Notes: generated by a model not told the origin, from the sequence alone. Counted from the stretch's first letter, positions 45,131 through 54,129 are shown. The stretch is DNA of 64,000 nt from Pseudomonas denitrificans (nom. rej.) (GCF_008807415.1 NZ_CP043626.1:1798001-1862000); one strand, 5' to 3'. Program-made: numbers and translations.

Positions 45131-46525
45131 CTAAACACTTGCGGCGCTTTGTTGGCCCAGTTTGCTCGTTGGCGGGAGTGCGGCGGGCAGCAGCAGGTGC
45201 AGGCAAAGCCCCGACTTGCCATGGGCAGTGCCGTTTTCCGCCCAGAGCCGCCCATCCGCCAGCTCGACGCCGCGCCGGGCGATAGCCAGGCCGAGGCCGA
45301 ATCCGCTGGACTCCGACGGCTGCAGCCGCTGGTAGGGCTGGAAGATGCGTTCGAGGTCTGCTTCGGCCACACCGGGGCCGTCGTCGCTGACGCACAGGTG
45401 CCAGAACGCGCCCTCGCGCCAGCCGTCCAGGCGCACGCTGCCACCGCGCGGGGAATGGCGGATGCCGTTGCGCAGCAGGTTTTCGATGGCCTGGGCGAAG
45501 CTGTCCAGGTGCACCTGCACCACGCACTCGGTGCCCAGCGAGCAGGGCAGCCGCTCGGGCTCCCAGCCGCTTTCGAAGCAGGCGTCCTCGCGCAGCGCTT
45601 CCCAGACCGACAACACCAGCACCGGCTCGCGCTCGAGCTGCGGACGCTCGGTGTCCATCCAGGCGAGGTCGAGGGTGTCTTCCAGCAGGCGCTGCATGTC
45701 CTGGATCTCGCGGTCCAGGCGTTGCCGCAGCTGGTCCGCCGGCAGGTCACTGTCATGGGCGATGCGCAGGCGCGCCAGCGGCGTGCGCAGCTCGTGGGAT
45801 AGCGTGCGCAGCAGCAGGCGTTGCTGCGCCAGGCTGTGCCGCAGGCGGTCGGCCATGTGATCGAAGGCCAGCGCCAGTTCGCCCAGCTCATCGCGGCGAT
45901 GGGCCAGTGGTGTGCCGGGGCCCTCGCTGTCCAGGTCGTCGGCGCGCAGGGCATCGGCGCGGGCGCGCAGGCGATTGAGCGGCAACACCAGGTGGCGATA
46001 GATCAGCAGGCCGAGGAGGGCGGCCAGCAGGGTCGGCACTACGCCGTGGCTGAACAGGTGCGTCCAGGGTGTCAGGCCGCCCGGCAGCAGGCGCTCGGGC
46101 AACTGCATGACCAGCCGGCCGCGCTCGGGATGCCGGGGGAATTCGATGCTGACATAGGGCAGCTCGTCCTGCAGGCGCCGGCTCATCGGCCAGTGCAGCA
46201 TGCGCATGAAGGTCAGGTGGCTGGATTCCTCCGCCGTCAGCGGCGTGGTGCCCAGGCTCTGCAAGTGCTCGCCGATCACCGCAACCCAGGTGTCCTCGGC
46301 AGCGGAAAGCTCTCGGCGGAATTGCTCCACGCCCTCGGCGCCCTGCTGCTCCCAGACCCTTTCGGCCTGCTCGGCATAGCGTGCCAGGTAGTCGCGATCC
46401 TCGGTGCCGAGGAAGTAGGTGCTGCGCTCCAGCGACAGGCCCCAGGTCCAGATCAGCCAGGTCAGCAGCAGGCAGAAACCGACCTGCAGCGCGGCGATCT
46501 TCCACAGCAGCGGGTGACGACGCAT
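45131..46525 (-). CDS. pfeS: sensor histidine kinase PfeS
   Basis: A 464-residue membrane kinase: helix 1 (about 8-30), periplasmic sensor (31-155), helix 2 (about 157-178), HAMP with PLNRLRARADALRADDL, phospho-acceptor H244 in RTLSHELRTPLARLR, and an ATPase with N box ENLLRNGIRHS, DDGPGV and GFGLGLAIARRGVELADG. It follows the pfeR stop by a one-base overlap (TGATG) and precedes pfeA. By synteny with P. aeruginosa it senses ferric enterobactin in the periplasm. Confidence 0.92.
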   Translation of the reverse strand: MRRHPLLWKIAALQVGFCLLLTWLIWTWGLSLERSTYFLGTEDRDYLARYAEQAERVWEQQGAEGVEQFRRELSAAEDTWVAVIGEHLQSLGTTPLTAEESSHLTFMRMLHWPMSRRLQDELPYVSIEFPRHPERGRLVMQLPERLLPGGLTPWTHLFSHGVVPTLLAALLGLLIYRHLVLPLNRLRARADALRADDLDSEGPGTPLAHRRDELGELALAFDHMADRLRHSLAQQRLLLRTLSHELRTPLARLRIAHDSDLPADQLRQRLDREIQDMQRLLEDTLDLAWMDTERPQLEREPVLVLSVWEALREDACFESGWEPERLPCSLGTECVVQVHLDSFAQAIENLLRNGIRHSPRGGSVRLDGWREGAFWHLCVSDDGPGVAEADLERIFQPYQRLQPSESSGFGLGLAIARRGVELADGRLWAENGTAHGKSGLCLHLLLPAALPPTSKLGQQSAASV

Positions 46526-47217
46526 CAGTGACGTTCCGCGTCTACCAGGATGTACCCCTGGCCGCGCACGGCCTGGATCTGCACCTCCTGCGCACCGATG
46601 ACCGCCAGCTTGCGGCGCAGGTTGCAGACATGCACGTCCAGACCCCGGTCGAGCCGCGTGTAGGCACGGTGCAGCACGCTCTGGTAGAGGAAGCTCTTGC
46701 TCAGCGCTTCGCCGGCATGCGCGTTCAGCGTCACCAGCAGGCGGTACTCGGAATGTGTAAGACCCGCGTGTTCACCGTTGCGGGAAACGTCCTGCAGTTC
46801 ATCGTCGAACTGCACTGAGCCCTGCGGGCGTGGCACTTCGCGGGAGCGATCCAGATTGACCCGGCGCAGCAGCGCATCGATGCGCGCATCCAGTTCCGCC
46901 AGGCTGAAGGGTTTGGGCAGGTAGTCATCGGCACCGCGGGTGAAGCCGGTGATGCGATCCTGTTCCGCGCCCAGGGCGGACATCAGCATCACCGGCGTGG
47001 TGCGCGCGCTGCGCAGCGTATCCAGCAGGGACAGGCCATCGACGCCGGGCAACATGATGTCCAGCAGGACCAGGTCGAAGTCGTTCTGGTGGACGGCCAC
47101 CAGCCCCTGATCACCGTTCGCGCAAGTAGTGACGGCAAAGCCGCGCTGACAGAAATGACGTTCGAGGTCCAGGCGAAGACGGGAATCGTCTTCCACCAGC
47201 AAGAGCGAAGGGGACAC
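46525..47217 (-). CDS. pfeR: response regulator PfeR
   Basis: A 230-residue OmpR-type regulator: receiver with D10-D11, phospho-acceptor D53 (LVLLDIMLPG) and K102 (YLPKPFS); winged-helix output with LTHSEYRLLVTLNAHAGEALSKSFLYQSV and LDVHVCNLRRKL ending RGQGYILV. Start is GTG at 47217. It activates pfeA in response to PfeS in P. aeruginosa; the arrangement pfeR-pfeS-pfeA-pfeE is the same here. An AT-rich palindromic stretch lies just upstream. Confidence 0.93.
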   Translation of the reverse strand: MSPSLLLVEDDSRLRLDLERHFCQRGFAVTTCANGDQGLVAVHQNDFDLVLLDIMLPGVDGLSLLDTLRSARTTPVMLMSALGAEQDRITGFTRGADDYLPKPFSLAELDARIDALLRRVNLDRSREVPRPQGSVQFDDELQDVSRNGEHAGLTHSEYRLLVTLNAHAGEALSKSFLYQSVLHRAYTRLDRGLDVHVCNLRRKLAVIGAQEVQIQAVRGQGYILVDAERH

Positions 47218-47230
47218 AGTAGGCCTTGAT

Positions 47231-47256
47231 GCGAATATTTACCATTTGCAAATATC
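47231..47256 (-). promoter_or_regulatory. AT-rich inverted repeat upstream of pfeR
   Basis: Contains the perfect 10-bp palindrome ATTTGCAAAT (47244-47253) and a wider ATATTT...AAATAT repeat (47235-47255), 14-40 bases before the pfeR GTG. Likely a Fur- or PfeR-binding promoter site. Confidence 0.45.
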
Positions 47257-47313
47257 TCACCCCTTTCTGTCAGAAGGCAATGGCGATTTGCCTGGCATCT
47301 GTCAGAAACGGCC

Positions 47314-47763
47314 TCAGATCCAACGCCGCACCCGGCTGCAGAAAGCCTCGAACTCCGCACCGAACAGTTCGCGCAGCGCCCGCTCTTCCGGCCGAATCTG
47401 AAAGCGCCCGATGTACAGCACGAAGACCGCGACACCGAGCACCGCCAGCGCCGAACCGAGGAACACGCACCAGCCCAGCAGGACGATGGCGAAGCCCAGG
47501 TACATGGGATTGCGCGTATGCCGGTAGATACCGGCGACCACCAGCGAAGAGGCGGACTCCGGCTTCAACGGGTTGACCGTGGTGCGCGCGCGGCGAAACG
47601 ACGCAACGCCCGCCAGGCAGACTGCGATCCCGGCCAGCGCCACCAGCAGGGCCAGCCACAGCCGGTTGCCCAGCGGATCGATCGGGCGCACCGCCAGCCA
47701 CATCAGCACGGCAGTGATGATTGCCACCAGGGGTGGGGGAATACGGTGTTCCAGCCAATCCAT
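47314..47763 (-). CDS. isoprenylcysteine carboxyl methyltransferase-like membrane protein
   Basis: A 149-residue membrane protein with about four helices and the ICMT/phospholipid-methyltransferase signature GIYRHTRNPMYLGFAIVLLGWCVF followed by RFQIRPEERALRELFGAEFEAFCSRVRRW. Bacterial members of this family (NnrU/PEMT-like) methylate lipids or unknown targets; the substrate is not known. The ATG at 47763 has GGAG eight bases upstream; a longer frame starts at 47808. It lies upstream of pfeR on the same strand, 96 bases away, without evident link. Confidence 0.85.
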   Translation of the reverse strand: MDWLEHRIPPPLVAIITAVLMWLAVRPIDPLGNRLWLALLVALAGIAVCLAGVASFRRARTTVNPLKPESASSLVVAGIYRHTRNPMYLGFAIVLLGWCVFLGSALAVLGVAVFVLYIGRFQIRPEERALRELFGAEFEAFCSRVRRWI

Positions 47764-47828
47764 GCTCGGTCTCCGGGCCGGTGCGGCCATCTCCAGTGAG
47801 GTGCCCACACTAGCCCAGATCGATGCCC

Positions 47829-48479
47829 TTAGCGCGGCCGGCGTACTGCGCGGACCTTGCCGCTGTTGCCGCCACCGCAGTAGAAACGCTCGCCGCCATC
47901 GGCCTCAAGGCCGGAAACATGCACGCCTTCGGGCATGTCCAGCTGCTCCAGAACAGCGCCGGACTGCGGGTCGATGCGGCGTAGCTCGCTGTAGGTAGAT
48001 TCCGGCTCCCAGGTGCCATGCCAGAGTTGGCCCTCGACCCAAGTCACCCCGGTGACGAAACGATTTGAATCAATCGTACGGAGGACTTCGCCGGTTTCCG
48101 GGTCGATCTGATGAATCTTCCGTGCGCGGTACTCGCCGACCCAGAGCGAACCTTCCGCCCAGGCCATGCCGGAATCGCCGCCGTTGCCCGGCGCGGGAAT
48201 GGTCGAGAGGACCTTGCCGCTGGCCGGGTCGATCTTCTGGATGCGGTTTTCGGCGATCTGGTAGAGGTGCGTGCCGTCGAACGCGGTGCCGGCGTGGGCG
48301 GGCACTTCGATGGCACGTTCCAGGTGGCCGTCTTTCGGATCGAGGCTTTGCAGGCGCTCGCCGACAGCGAACCAGACCCGCTGGCCGTCGAAGGTCAGAC
48401 CGTGGACGGTGCTGACGCCGGGGAAGGGACCGTACTCCTGCAGTACCTGCGCCGGAGATTGCTTGTAGTGGGTGGTCAT
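47829..48479 (-). CDS. beta-propeller protein (SMP-30/glutaminyl-cyclase-like repeats)
   Basis: A 216-residue protein without signal peptide built of repeats of the propeller type: STVHGLTFDGQRVWFAVGERLQSLDPKDG, GTAFDGTHLYQIAENRIQKIDPASGKVLSTIP, SGMAWAEGSLWVGEYRARKIHQIDPETGEVLRTI, VTGVTWVEGQLWHGTW. Each ends in an IDP-x-SG-type turn. Catalytic residues of glutaminyl cyclase or SMP-30 lactonases are not clearly seen. The start at 48479 (MTTHYKQ) is preferred. It follows the HTH gene by 41 bases, so the two are likely an operon. Confidence 0.78.
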   Translation of the reverse strand: MTTHYKQSPAQVLQEYGPFPGVSTVHGLTFDGQRVWFAVGERLQSLDPKDGHLERAIEVPAHAGTAFDGTHLYQIAENRIQKIDPASGKVLSTIPAPGNGGDSGMAWAEGSLWVGEYRARKIHQIDPETGEVLRTIDSNRFVTGVTWVEGQLWHGTWEPESTYSELRRIDPQSGAVLEQLDMPEGVHVSGLEADGGERFYCGGGNSGKVRAVRRPR

Positions 48480-48520
48480 GGTGTAGCCCTGCACGTTGTG
48501 GGTGGGAGCCTTCAGCCTAT

Positions 48521-49717
48521 TCAGACACCGAAGGGCGCGGGGAGTAACAAGGTCGTCGCGAATCCCGGCGCTGGCGGCAGCGTCCAGCGACGGGCGCGCC
48601 CTTGCCCGAGCGCCTGTACCCGGCCGGCTTCGGCCAGGGTTTCGAGGGCGCGCTGCACGCTGCGCTGGCTGGTATCCAGCGCCAGGGCCAGCGCCGAGCT
48701 GGACCAGGCCTGGCCGTCACTGAGCAGCGCCAGCACTTCAGCGTTGGCGTCCTCCAGCGGAGGCGCAAGGACCACCGGATTGGCGGCAACCAGCCGATAA
48801 CCGCGAGGAGTCGACTCGATACCGGCCAGGGGTTGCAGCAGGCGCCGCAGGCGGCCGATTTCCACGCGCAGGCGTGCCCGGTGGGTTTCGTCCGGGTGAC
48901 GGGTGCGGAACACCCGCCCGATCAGCTCGGTGCGCGTCACATCGCCCGGCCAGGCTTCGGCCAGCACACGGGCCAGGGCAAACAGCACCGGGCGGCTGCT
49001 CAGCGACAGGTCGCCGATACGGTTGCGGCAGGCGTCCACCACCAGGGCGTCGGAATGCAGCAGGCTTTCCACTTCATCCAGCGACAGCAGGCGGGTGTGC
49101 TGCTTGTCGATCTGCCTGACGGCCGGCGCTGCGAGCGTGCGCGCCGCCTGGTCGATCTCCGCGCGCAGGGCGGGAATACCCGACGCGGCGGCTGCCTCGG
49201 CGGCCCTGCGAAGCGCCGTGCGTGCTTGACCGGCCTGCAGCCGGCGCACAGCGATGCCGGAAGCAATCAGCCAATGCACCGCGCGCAGCGGCGCCGGTAG
49301 TGATTCCGGTTCCAGTTCGGCAAGTGCTGCATGGGCCTGATCAAGCTGGCCGATCAGCAGCGCGCGGCGGATCAGCAGGTAATGGGCGTGGGCAGCGTTG
49401 ATCCTGTCGCCATGGAGCTGCAGCACCCGCGCCGCCTGCTCCAGCGGTACCGTCGGCCAGTTCAGCTCGCGGCTGGCCAGCGCAACTTCCGCCTCGGCCA
49501 CGTAGCAGCGGGCGCGCGCCATCGGCTCATGGGCACCGAAGGTGCGGGCGGCGCGGCGCAGCAGGGTACGTGCGCGAGGGAAATCACCCAGCTGGGCCAT
49601 GGCAATACCGCGCAGGGCCAGCGCCGGCGCGTCTTCGCGCAGCGCCACGCGGTTCAGCGCGCCCAGCGGATCGCCGGCCGCGAGGGCACAGGCTGCCGCC
49701 GTGATCAGCGAGTCCAT
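48521..49717 (-). CDS. transcriptional regulator with TPR-like and winged-helix parts
   Basis: A 398-residue protein. Residues 1-170 are Ala/Leu/Arg-rich helical repeats resembling tetratricopeptides (LGDFPRARTLLRRAARTFG, LIGQLDQAHAALAELEPE). Residues about 230-305 resemble an OmpR/SARP-type winged helix (LSSRPVLFALARVLAEAWPGDVTRTELIGRVFRTRHPDETHRARLRVEIGRLRRLLQPLAGIESTPRGYRLV), and a second HTH-like part follows (WSSSALALALDTSQRSVQRALETLAEAGRV). The ATG at 49717 follows AGGA. It is divergent from the DUF899 gene (95 bases) and upstream of the propeller gene, which it probably regulates. Confidence 0.75.
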   Translation of the reverse strand: MDSLITAAACALAAGDPLGALNRVALREDAPALALRGIAMAQLGDFPRARTLLRRAARTFGAHEPMARARCYVAEAEVALASRELNWPTVPLEQAARVLQLHGDRINAAHAHYLLIRRALLIGQLDQAHAALAELEPESLPAPLRAVHWLIASGIAVRRLQAGQARTALRRAAEAAAASGIPALRAEIDQAARTLAAPAVRQIDKQHTRLLSLDEVESLLHSDALVVDACRNRIGDLSLSSRPVLFALARVLAEAWPGDVTRTELIGRVFRTRHPDETHRARLRVEIGRLRRLLQPLAGIESTPRGYRLVAANPVVLAPPLEDANAEVLALLSDGQAWSSSALALALDTSQRSVQRALETLAEAGRVQALGQGRARRWTLPPAPGFATTLLLPAPFGV

Positions 49718-49812
49718 GGAAATCCTGCCAACTTTGTCACTCCCGTCGAGCACGGCCCGCTGCCTAGTCTAAGCCATGCCCACCGAGCCGCCGCTGGCGG
49801 AGGAGAACTGTC

Positions 49813-50562
49813 ATGACTGCCCATCCCACCGCTACCCGCGAAGAATGGCTGGCCGCACGCCTGGACCTGTTGGCCGAGGAGAAGGCCCTGACCCGGCGCA
49901 GTGACGAACTGGCGCGCAAGCGCCAGGCGCTGCCCTGGGTGCTGGTCGACAAGGACTACCGCTTCGACACCGAGCACGGCCCGGCAAGCCTTGCCGACCT
50001 GTTCGCCGGCCGCTCGCAGTTGCTGGTCTACCACTTCATGTTCGGCCCGGACTACCGCGCCGGCTGCCCGTCCTGTTCGAACATCGCCGATGGCTTCGAT
50101 GGCTACGCCACCCACCTGGCGAACCACGATGTGAGCCTGCTGGCGGTCTCCCGCGCGCCGCTGGAGAAGTTGCTGGCGTACCGCCGGCGCATGGGCTGGA
50201 GCTTCCCCTGGGCGTCATCCCACGGCAGCGGCTTCAACTACGACTTCAACGTGTCGTTCACCGAAGCGCAGCAGCGAGGCGGGGAAGTCGACTACAACTT
50301 CCGCCGTGAAGGCCCCGCCGCGGGTCCGGCGCCGGCGCCCGTGGTGGAAACCGCCGCCTGCTGCGGCACCGACGTGGCGACCTTCACCCGCGATCTGCCG
50401 GGGATGAGCAGCTTCATCCGCGAGGGTGACCGCATCTACCACTGCTACTCCACTTATGCCCGTGGGCTGGACTCACTCTGGGGCCTGTTCCAGTGGCTCG
50501 ACCGTGCGCCGCTGGGGCGTAACGAGCAGGGCGTCTGGTGGCGTCGGCACGACGAGTATTGA
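49813..50562 (+). CDS. DUF899 (thioredoxin-like) family protein
   Basis: A 249-residue DUF899 protein with a thioredoxin-like fold. Marks: EEWLAARLDLLAEEKALTRRSDELARKRQALPWVLVDKDYRF, LVYHFMFGPDYRAGCPSCSNIADGFDGYATHLANHDVSLLAVSRAPLEKLLAYRRRMGWSFPWASSHGSGFNYDF, and the C-terminal ISTYARGLD-like STYARGLDSLWGLFQWLD. GCPSC replaces the CxxC of thioredoxins. AGGAG precedes the ATG. Function not established. It is divergent from the regulator gene described on the minus strand and likely its target. Confidence 0.88.
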   Translation: MTAHPTATREEWLAARLDLLAEEKALTRRSDELARKRQALPWVLVDKDYRFDTEHGPASLADLFAGRSQLLVYHFMFGPDYRAGCPSCSNIADGFDGYATHLANHDVSLLAVSRAPLEKLLAYRRRMGWSFPWASSHGSGFNYDFNVSFTEAQQRGGEVDYNFRREGPAAGPAPAPVVETAACCGTDVATFTRDLPGMSSFIREGDRIYHCYSTYARGLDSLWGLFQWLDRAPLGRNEQGVWWRRHDEY

Positions 50563-50582
50563 GGGTATCGGCGGACTTTCCC

Positions 50583-50690
50583 TATAGGAGCTGGCCATGC
50601 CCGCGAACCGCGGACGGAGTCCGCGCAGCTCCGGTGTGCGTCGGCGCCGTAAGCCCTGCTTACGGGTCGCGAGCATGGCTCGCTCCTACA
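50583..50690. repeat. REP-type composite palindrome
   Basis: TATAGGAGCTGGCCATGCCC ... GAGCATGGCTCGCTCCTACA, with two nested hairpins (CGCGGAC/GTCCGCG and CCGTAAG/CTTACGG). Longer version of the common class. Confidence 0.8.
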
Positions 50691-50712
50691 CCGGCCAGCG
50701 GCGGACTCTCAC

Positions 50713-50756
50713 TGTAGGAGCGGGCCATGCCCGCGAGCGCGGACAAAGTCCGCGTG
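50713..50756. repeat. REP-type element, TGTAGGAGCGGG class
   Basis: TAGGAGCGGGCCATGCCCGC then GAGCGCGGACAAAGTCCGCG; second tandem copy in this gap. Confidence 0.8.
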
Positions 50757-50781
50757 TGCCCGCGTGCATCGGCATCATGGG

Positions 50782-51711
50782 TCAGGGCTTCCAGCGCGCC
50801 GCGCTGATATCCACGGCGCGCGGCAGGATACGCTCGGCGAGGAACAGGTCGGCGGTGCGCTGTTGCGCGGCAATATCCGCATCACCCACGGGTTGAATGG
50901 GCGAGGGCGGACGGTGCCTGAAGGTTTCCTCTATCACCGCCGGCGCCAGCCCGGTCACGCACGCCATGATCGCCACGCTGCCGGCTTCGTCGCTGCGGGT
51001 CAGGGCTTCGGCCTCGTTGAGGGCTTCCAGTACCTGGTGAATGAACGCCGGGTTGGCGCCCGCGTATTCCCGGCTGGACAGGTAGAACGGCCCGCTCAGG
51101 CCAACCGCCGAACCGTCCGCCAGCAAGCGCGCATGGCCGTCCAGCAGCAGCGCCGAATACCACGGGTCCCAGATCGCCCAGGCATCCACCCGGCCGCTCT
51201 CGAACGCGGCGCGGGCATCGGCCGGCGTCAGGTACAGCGGCTGGATGTCTTTCAGGCTCAGGCCTTCCTTCTGCAGCAGGCGCAGCAGCAGGTTGTGCGA
51301 GCTGGAGCCTTTCTGGAATGCCACGCGCTTGCCCTTCAGCTCGGCGACGCTGTGGATCGGGCTGTCCCTGGGCACCACCACGGTTTCAGCCTGCGGCTTG
51401 GGCGGCTCGACGCCGACGTAGAGCAGGTCGGCGCCGGCGGCCTGGGCGAAGATCGGCGGGATGTCGCCAGTGGAGCCGATATCGAGGCTGCCGACGTTCA
51501 GCGCTTCGAGCATCTGCGGCCCGGCGGGGAATTCGATCCACTGGACCTGAGTCTGCGCGAAGCGCTTCTCCAGCAGGCCGTGTTCCTTCGCCAGCACCAG
51601 GCTGACCGAGGCCTTCTGGTAGCCGATGCGCAGCTGCGCCGGGTCCTGCGCCTGGGCGGTGCCAGCCACGAGCAGCAACAATCCGGCGAGCAGTCGATTG
51701 AGCAGTCTCAC
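50782..51711 (-). CDS. ABC transporter substrate-binding protein, aliphatic sulfonate (SsuA-like)
   Basis: A 309-residue periplasmic protein of the SsuA/TauA/NrtA fold with a signal peptide (about 1-23, LLLLVAGTAQAQ). Family marks: LRIGYQKASVSLVLAKEHGLLEKRF, VQWIEFPAGPQMLEALNVGSLDIGSTGDIPPIFAQAAGADLLYVG, KGKRVAFQKGSSSHNLLLRLLQKEGLSLKDI and VDAWAIWDPWYSALLL. Start is GTG at 51711, only four bases after the aldo/keto reductase stop, so they are one transcript. The matching permease and ATPase genes are not in the window; REP elements follow directly. Confidence 0.88.
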   Translation of the reverse strand: MRLLNRLLAGLLLLVAGTAQAQDPAQLRIGYQKASVSLVLAKEHGLLEKRFAQTQVQWIEFPAGPQMLEALNVGSLDIGSTGDIPPIFAQAAGADLLYVGVEPPKPQAETVVVPRDSPIHSVAELKGKRVAFQKGSSSHNLLLRLLQKEGLSLKDIQPLYLTPADARAAFESGRVDAWAIWDPWYSALLLDGHARLLADGSAVGLSGPFYLSSREYAGANPAFIHQVLEALNEAEALTRSDEAGSVAIMACVTGLAPAVIEETFRHRPPSPIQPVGDADIAAQQRTADLFLAERILPRAVDISAARWKP

Positions 51712-51715
51712 AGCC

Positions 51716-52759
51716 TTATTCCTTCCAGTCGTGGGAGGGCTTTTCCCAGAGGTTGATCCCGCCTTCCACGGCGTGATGATCGATCTCCGCGAACTCCTCG
51801 CGACTGAACACGAGGTTATCCAACGCGGCGACGTTCTCGACGATCTGCTCCGGTCGGCTCGCACCAATCAGCGCAGAGGTTACGCGGGCGTCGCGCAGCA
51901 CCCACGCCAGCGCCAGTTGCGCCAGGCTCTGGCCGCGGCGCCGGGCGATTTCGTTCAGCGCGCGGGCGCGGCGCAGGTTGTCCTCGGACAGGTGCTCAGG
52001 GCGCAGCGAGGCGCCGCCCGGCTGGTTGACCCGTGCATCGCCCGGCACGCCGTTCAGGTAGCGGTCGGTGAGTAGCCCCTGGGCCAGCGGAGTGAAGGCG
52101 ATGACGCCCGCGCCCAGCTCGTCGGTGGTGGCCAGCAGGTCTTTCTCCACCCAGCGGTTGAACAGGTTGTAGGCCGGCTGGTGGATCAGCAGCGGTACTT
52201 TCCATTCCTTCAGCAGCGCGGCGAGTTCGGCGGTCTTGCCGGCGGAATAGGACGAGATGCCCACGTACAGCGCCTTGCCTTGCTGCACGGCAGTGGCCAG
52301 GGCTCCGGCGGTTTCCTCCAGCGGCGTGTCCGGGTCGAAGCGGTGCGAGTAGAAGATGTCCACGTAGTCCACACCCAGGCGCTTGAGGCTCTGGTCGAGG
52401 CTGGAGAGCAGGTACTTGCGCGAGCTGCCGCCCTGGCCGTAGGGGCCCGGCCACATGTCCCAGCCGGCCTTGGTGGAGATCACCAGTTCGTCGCGGTAGG
52501 CGGCGAAGTCTTCGCGCAACAGGCGGCCGAAGTTGATCTCGGCGCTGCCGTAGGGCGGGCCGTAGTTGTTGGCCAGGTCGAAGTGGTTGATGCCCAGGTC
52601 GAAGGCGGTGCGCAGCAGGGCGCGCTGGCGGTCCAGCGGCACGCTGTCGCCGAAGTTGTGCCACAGGCCCAGGGAAAGAGCGGGCAGCACCAGGCCGCTG
52701 CGGCCGACACGGCGGTAAGGGACGCGCTGGTAGCGGTCGGGGTGGGCGAGATAGGTCAT
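51716..52759 (-). CDS. aldo/keto reductase, YghZ-like
   Basis: A 347-residue NADPH-dependent aldo/keto reductase of the YghZ (L-glyceraldehyde-3-phosphate reductase) group. The catalytic tetrad residues appear in HFDLANNYGPPYGSAE (D and Y), VISTKAGW (K) and DIFYSHRFD (H). LGRSGLxxxxL-type start (YRRVGRSGLVLPALSLGLWHNFG) fits. Homologues reduce aldehydes such as methylglyoxal. Here, between a flavin monooxygenase and a sulfonate binding protein, it may handle an aldehyde released by desulfonation; this is inference. Confidence 0.88.
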   Translation of the reverse strand: MTYLAHPDRYQRVPYRRVGRSGLVLPALSLGLWHNFGDSVPLDRQRALLRTAFDLGINHFDLANNYGPPYGSAEINFGRLLREDFAAYRDELVISTKAGWDMWPGPYGQGGSSRKYLLSSLDQSLKRLGVDYVDIFYSHRFDPDTPLEETAGALATAVQQGKALYVGISSYSAGKTAELAALLKEWKVPLLIHQPAYNLFNRWVEKDLLATTDELGAGVIAFTPLAQGLLTDRYLNGVPGDARVNQPGGASLRPEHLSEDNLRRARALNEIARRRGQSLAQLALAWVLRDARVTSALIGASRPEQIVENVAALDNLVFSREEFAEIDHHAVEGGINLWEKPSHDWKE

Positions 52760-52775
52760 GGGGACTCCTGTGGGA

Positions 52776-52800
52776 ACGGGCCGCAGCCAGTGCGGCCCGT
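52776..52800. other. perfect hairpin between monooxygenase and reductase genes
   Basis: ACGGGCCGCA-gccag-TGCGGCCCGT, a 10-bp perfect stem in the 47-base gap. No T run; may tune mRNA stability inside the operon rather than terminate. Confidence 0.5.
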
Positions 52801-52806
52801 GGATCG

Positions 52807-54129
52807 TCAGAGGGTGTAGCGGTTGGCCGGGCGCTTGAGCCCGAGATGCTCGCGCAGGGTGCTGCCGCTGTAATCGCGGCGGAACAGCTCGCGTCGTTGC
52901 AGTTCCGGGACGACATGGTTGGCCACGTCTTCCAGCCCGCCGGGCAGGTGCGGCACCAGGACGTTGAAGCCGTCGGCGGCGCCACCTTCGAACCAGGCCT
53001 GGAGCTCGTCGGCGATCTGCGCCGGCGTGCCGATCAGGCTGTAGTGCCCGCGTCCGCCGGCGATGCGCCGGCCCAGCTGGGCAAGGGTGAGGTTCTCGCG
53101 CCCGGCCAGTTCGGTGAGCAGCAGCTGGCGGCTGCGCTGGCCGCTGTCGGTGAGCGGTAGCTCAGGCAGCGGGCCGTCCAGCGGGTAGGCGGAGAGGTCG
53201 AAGTTGCCAAGCATGCGCGACAGCAGCGCGACGCCGACCTGCGGCTCCACCAGCTGCTGGAATGCCTCGAACTTTTCCTGCGCCTCGGCCTGGCTCTGGC
53301 CGACCACCACGAACACGCCGGGCATGATGCGCAGGTCATCCGCGCTACGACCGAAACGTGGCAGGCGACCCTTGAGGTCGTTGTAGAAATCGCGGGCGGC
53401 GGCCAGTGAGGTCTGCGCGGTGAACACCACTTCGGCGGTCTGCGCGGCCAGCTCGCGTCCGGTCTCGGAACTGCCGGCCTGGACGATCACCGGGCGGCCC
53501 TGGGGCGAGCGCGCGACGTTCAGCGGTCCCTGTACGCGGAAGTGTTCGCCCTCGTGGTTCAGCACATGCAGCTTGGCCGGGTCGTAGTACTGGCCGCTGG
53601 TCTTGTCGCGGGTGAAAGCGTCGTCTTCCCAGCTGTCCCACAGGCCGGTGACCACTTCGTGGAATTCCCGCGCGCGGGCATAGCGCTCGGCGTGGCCGAA
53701 GTGTTCCTGGCGGTTGAAGTTCAGCGCCTCGGCGGCCGCGTCGGAGGTCACCAGGTTCCAGCCGGCGCGGCCTTCGGAGAGATGGTCGAGCGAGGCGAAC
53801 TTGCGCGCCACGTGGTACGGCTCGTTGTAGCTGGTGGTCACGGTGCCCACCAGGCCGATGCGCTCGGTCACCGCCGCCAGCGCCGAGAGCAGGGTCAGCG
53901 GCTCGAAGTGATCGGAGCGCGCCATGCGGCTGGCGATGTCGCCAGTGGGCGCGGCCACGCTGTCGGCAACGAAGAGCGCGTCGAATTTCGCCGCTTCGGC
54001 CACCTGCGCCAGGCGCTTGTAGAGGCGGAAGTCGAGGCCGCCGTTGGCCGGCACGTCCGGGTGGCGCCACGCCGAGACGTGGTGACCGGTGGCCATGAGA
54101 AAGGCGCCAAGTGAAAGGGTGCGTGTCAT
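52807..54129 (-). CDS. LLM-class flavin-dependent monooxygenase (NtaA/SnaA/DszA type)
   Basis: A 440-residue bacterial-luciferase-type oxygenase using FMNH2 from a separate reductase. Family marks: LGAFLMATGHHVSAWRHPDV, FDALFVADSVA, TERIGLVGTVTTSYNEPYHVARKFASLDHLSEGRAGWNLVTSDAAAEALNF, and RPVIVQAGSSETGRELAAQTAEVVFTAQ. This NtaA/DszA/SfnG branch cleaves C-N or C-S bonds, or desulfonates. With an SsuA-like protein downstream, an organosulfur substrate is plausible. A flavin reductase partner is not adjacent. Confidence 0.9.
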   Translation of the reverse strand: MTRTLSLGAFLMATGHHVSAWRHPDVPANGGLDFRLYKRLAQVAEAAKFDALFVADSVAAPTGDIASRMARSDHFEPLTLLSALAAVTERIGLVGTVTTSYNEPYHVARKFASLDHLSEGRAGWNLVTSDAAAEALNFNRQEHFGHAERYARAREFHEVVTGLWDSWEDDAFTRDKTSGQYYDPAKLHVLNHEGEHFRVQGPLNVARSPQGRPVIVQAGSSETGRELAAQTAEVVFTAQTSLAAARDFYNDLKGRLPRFGRSADDLRIMPGVFVVVGQSQAEAQEKFEAFQQLVEPQVGVALLSRMLGNFDLSAYPLDGPLPELPLTDSGQRSRQLLLTELAGRENLTLAQLGRRIAGGRGHYSLIGTPAQIADELQAWFEGGAADGFNVLVPHLPGGLEDVANHVVPELQRRELFRRDYSGSTLREHLGLKRPANRYTL

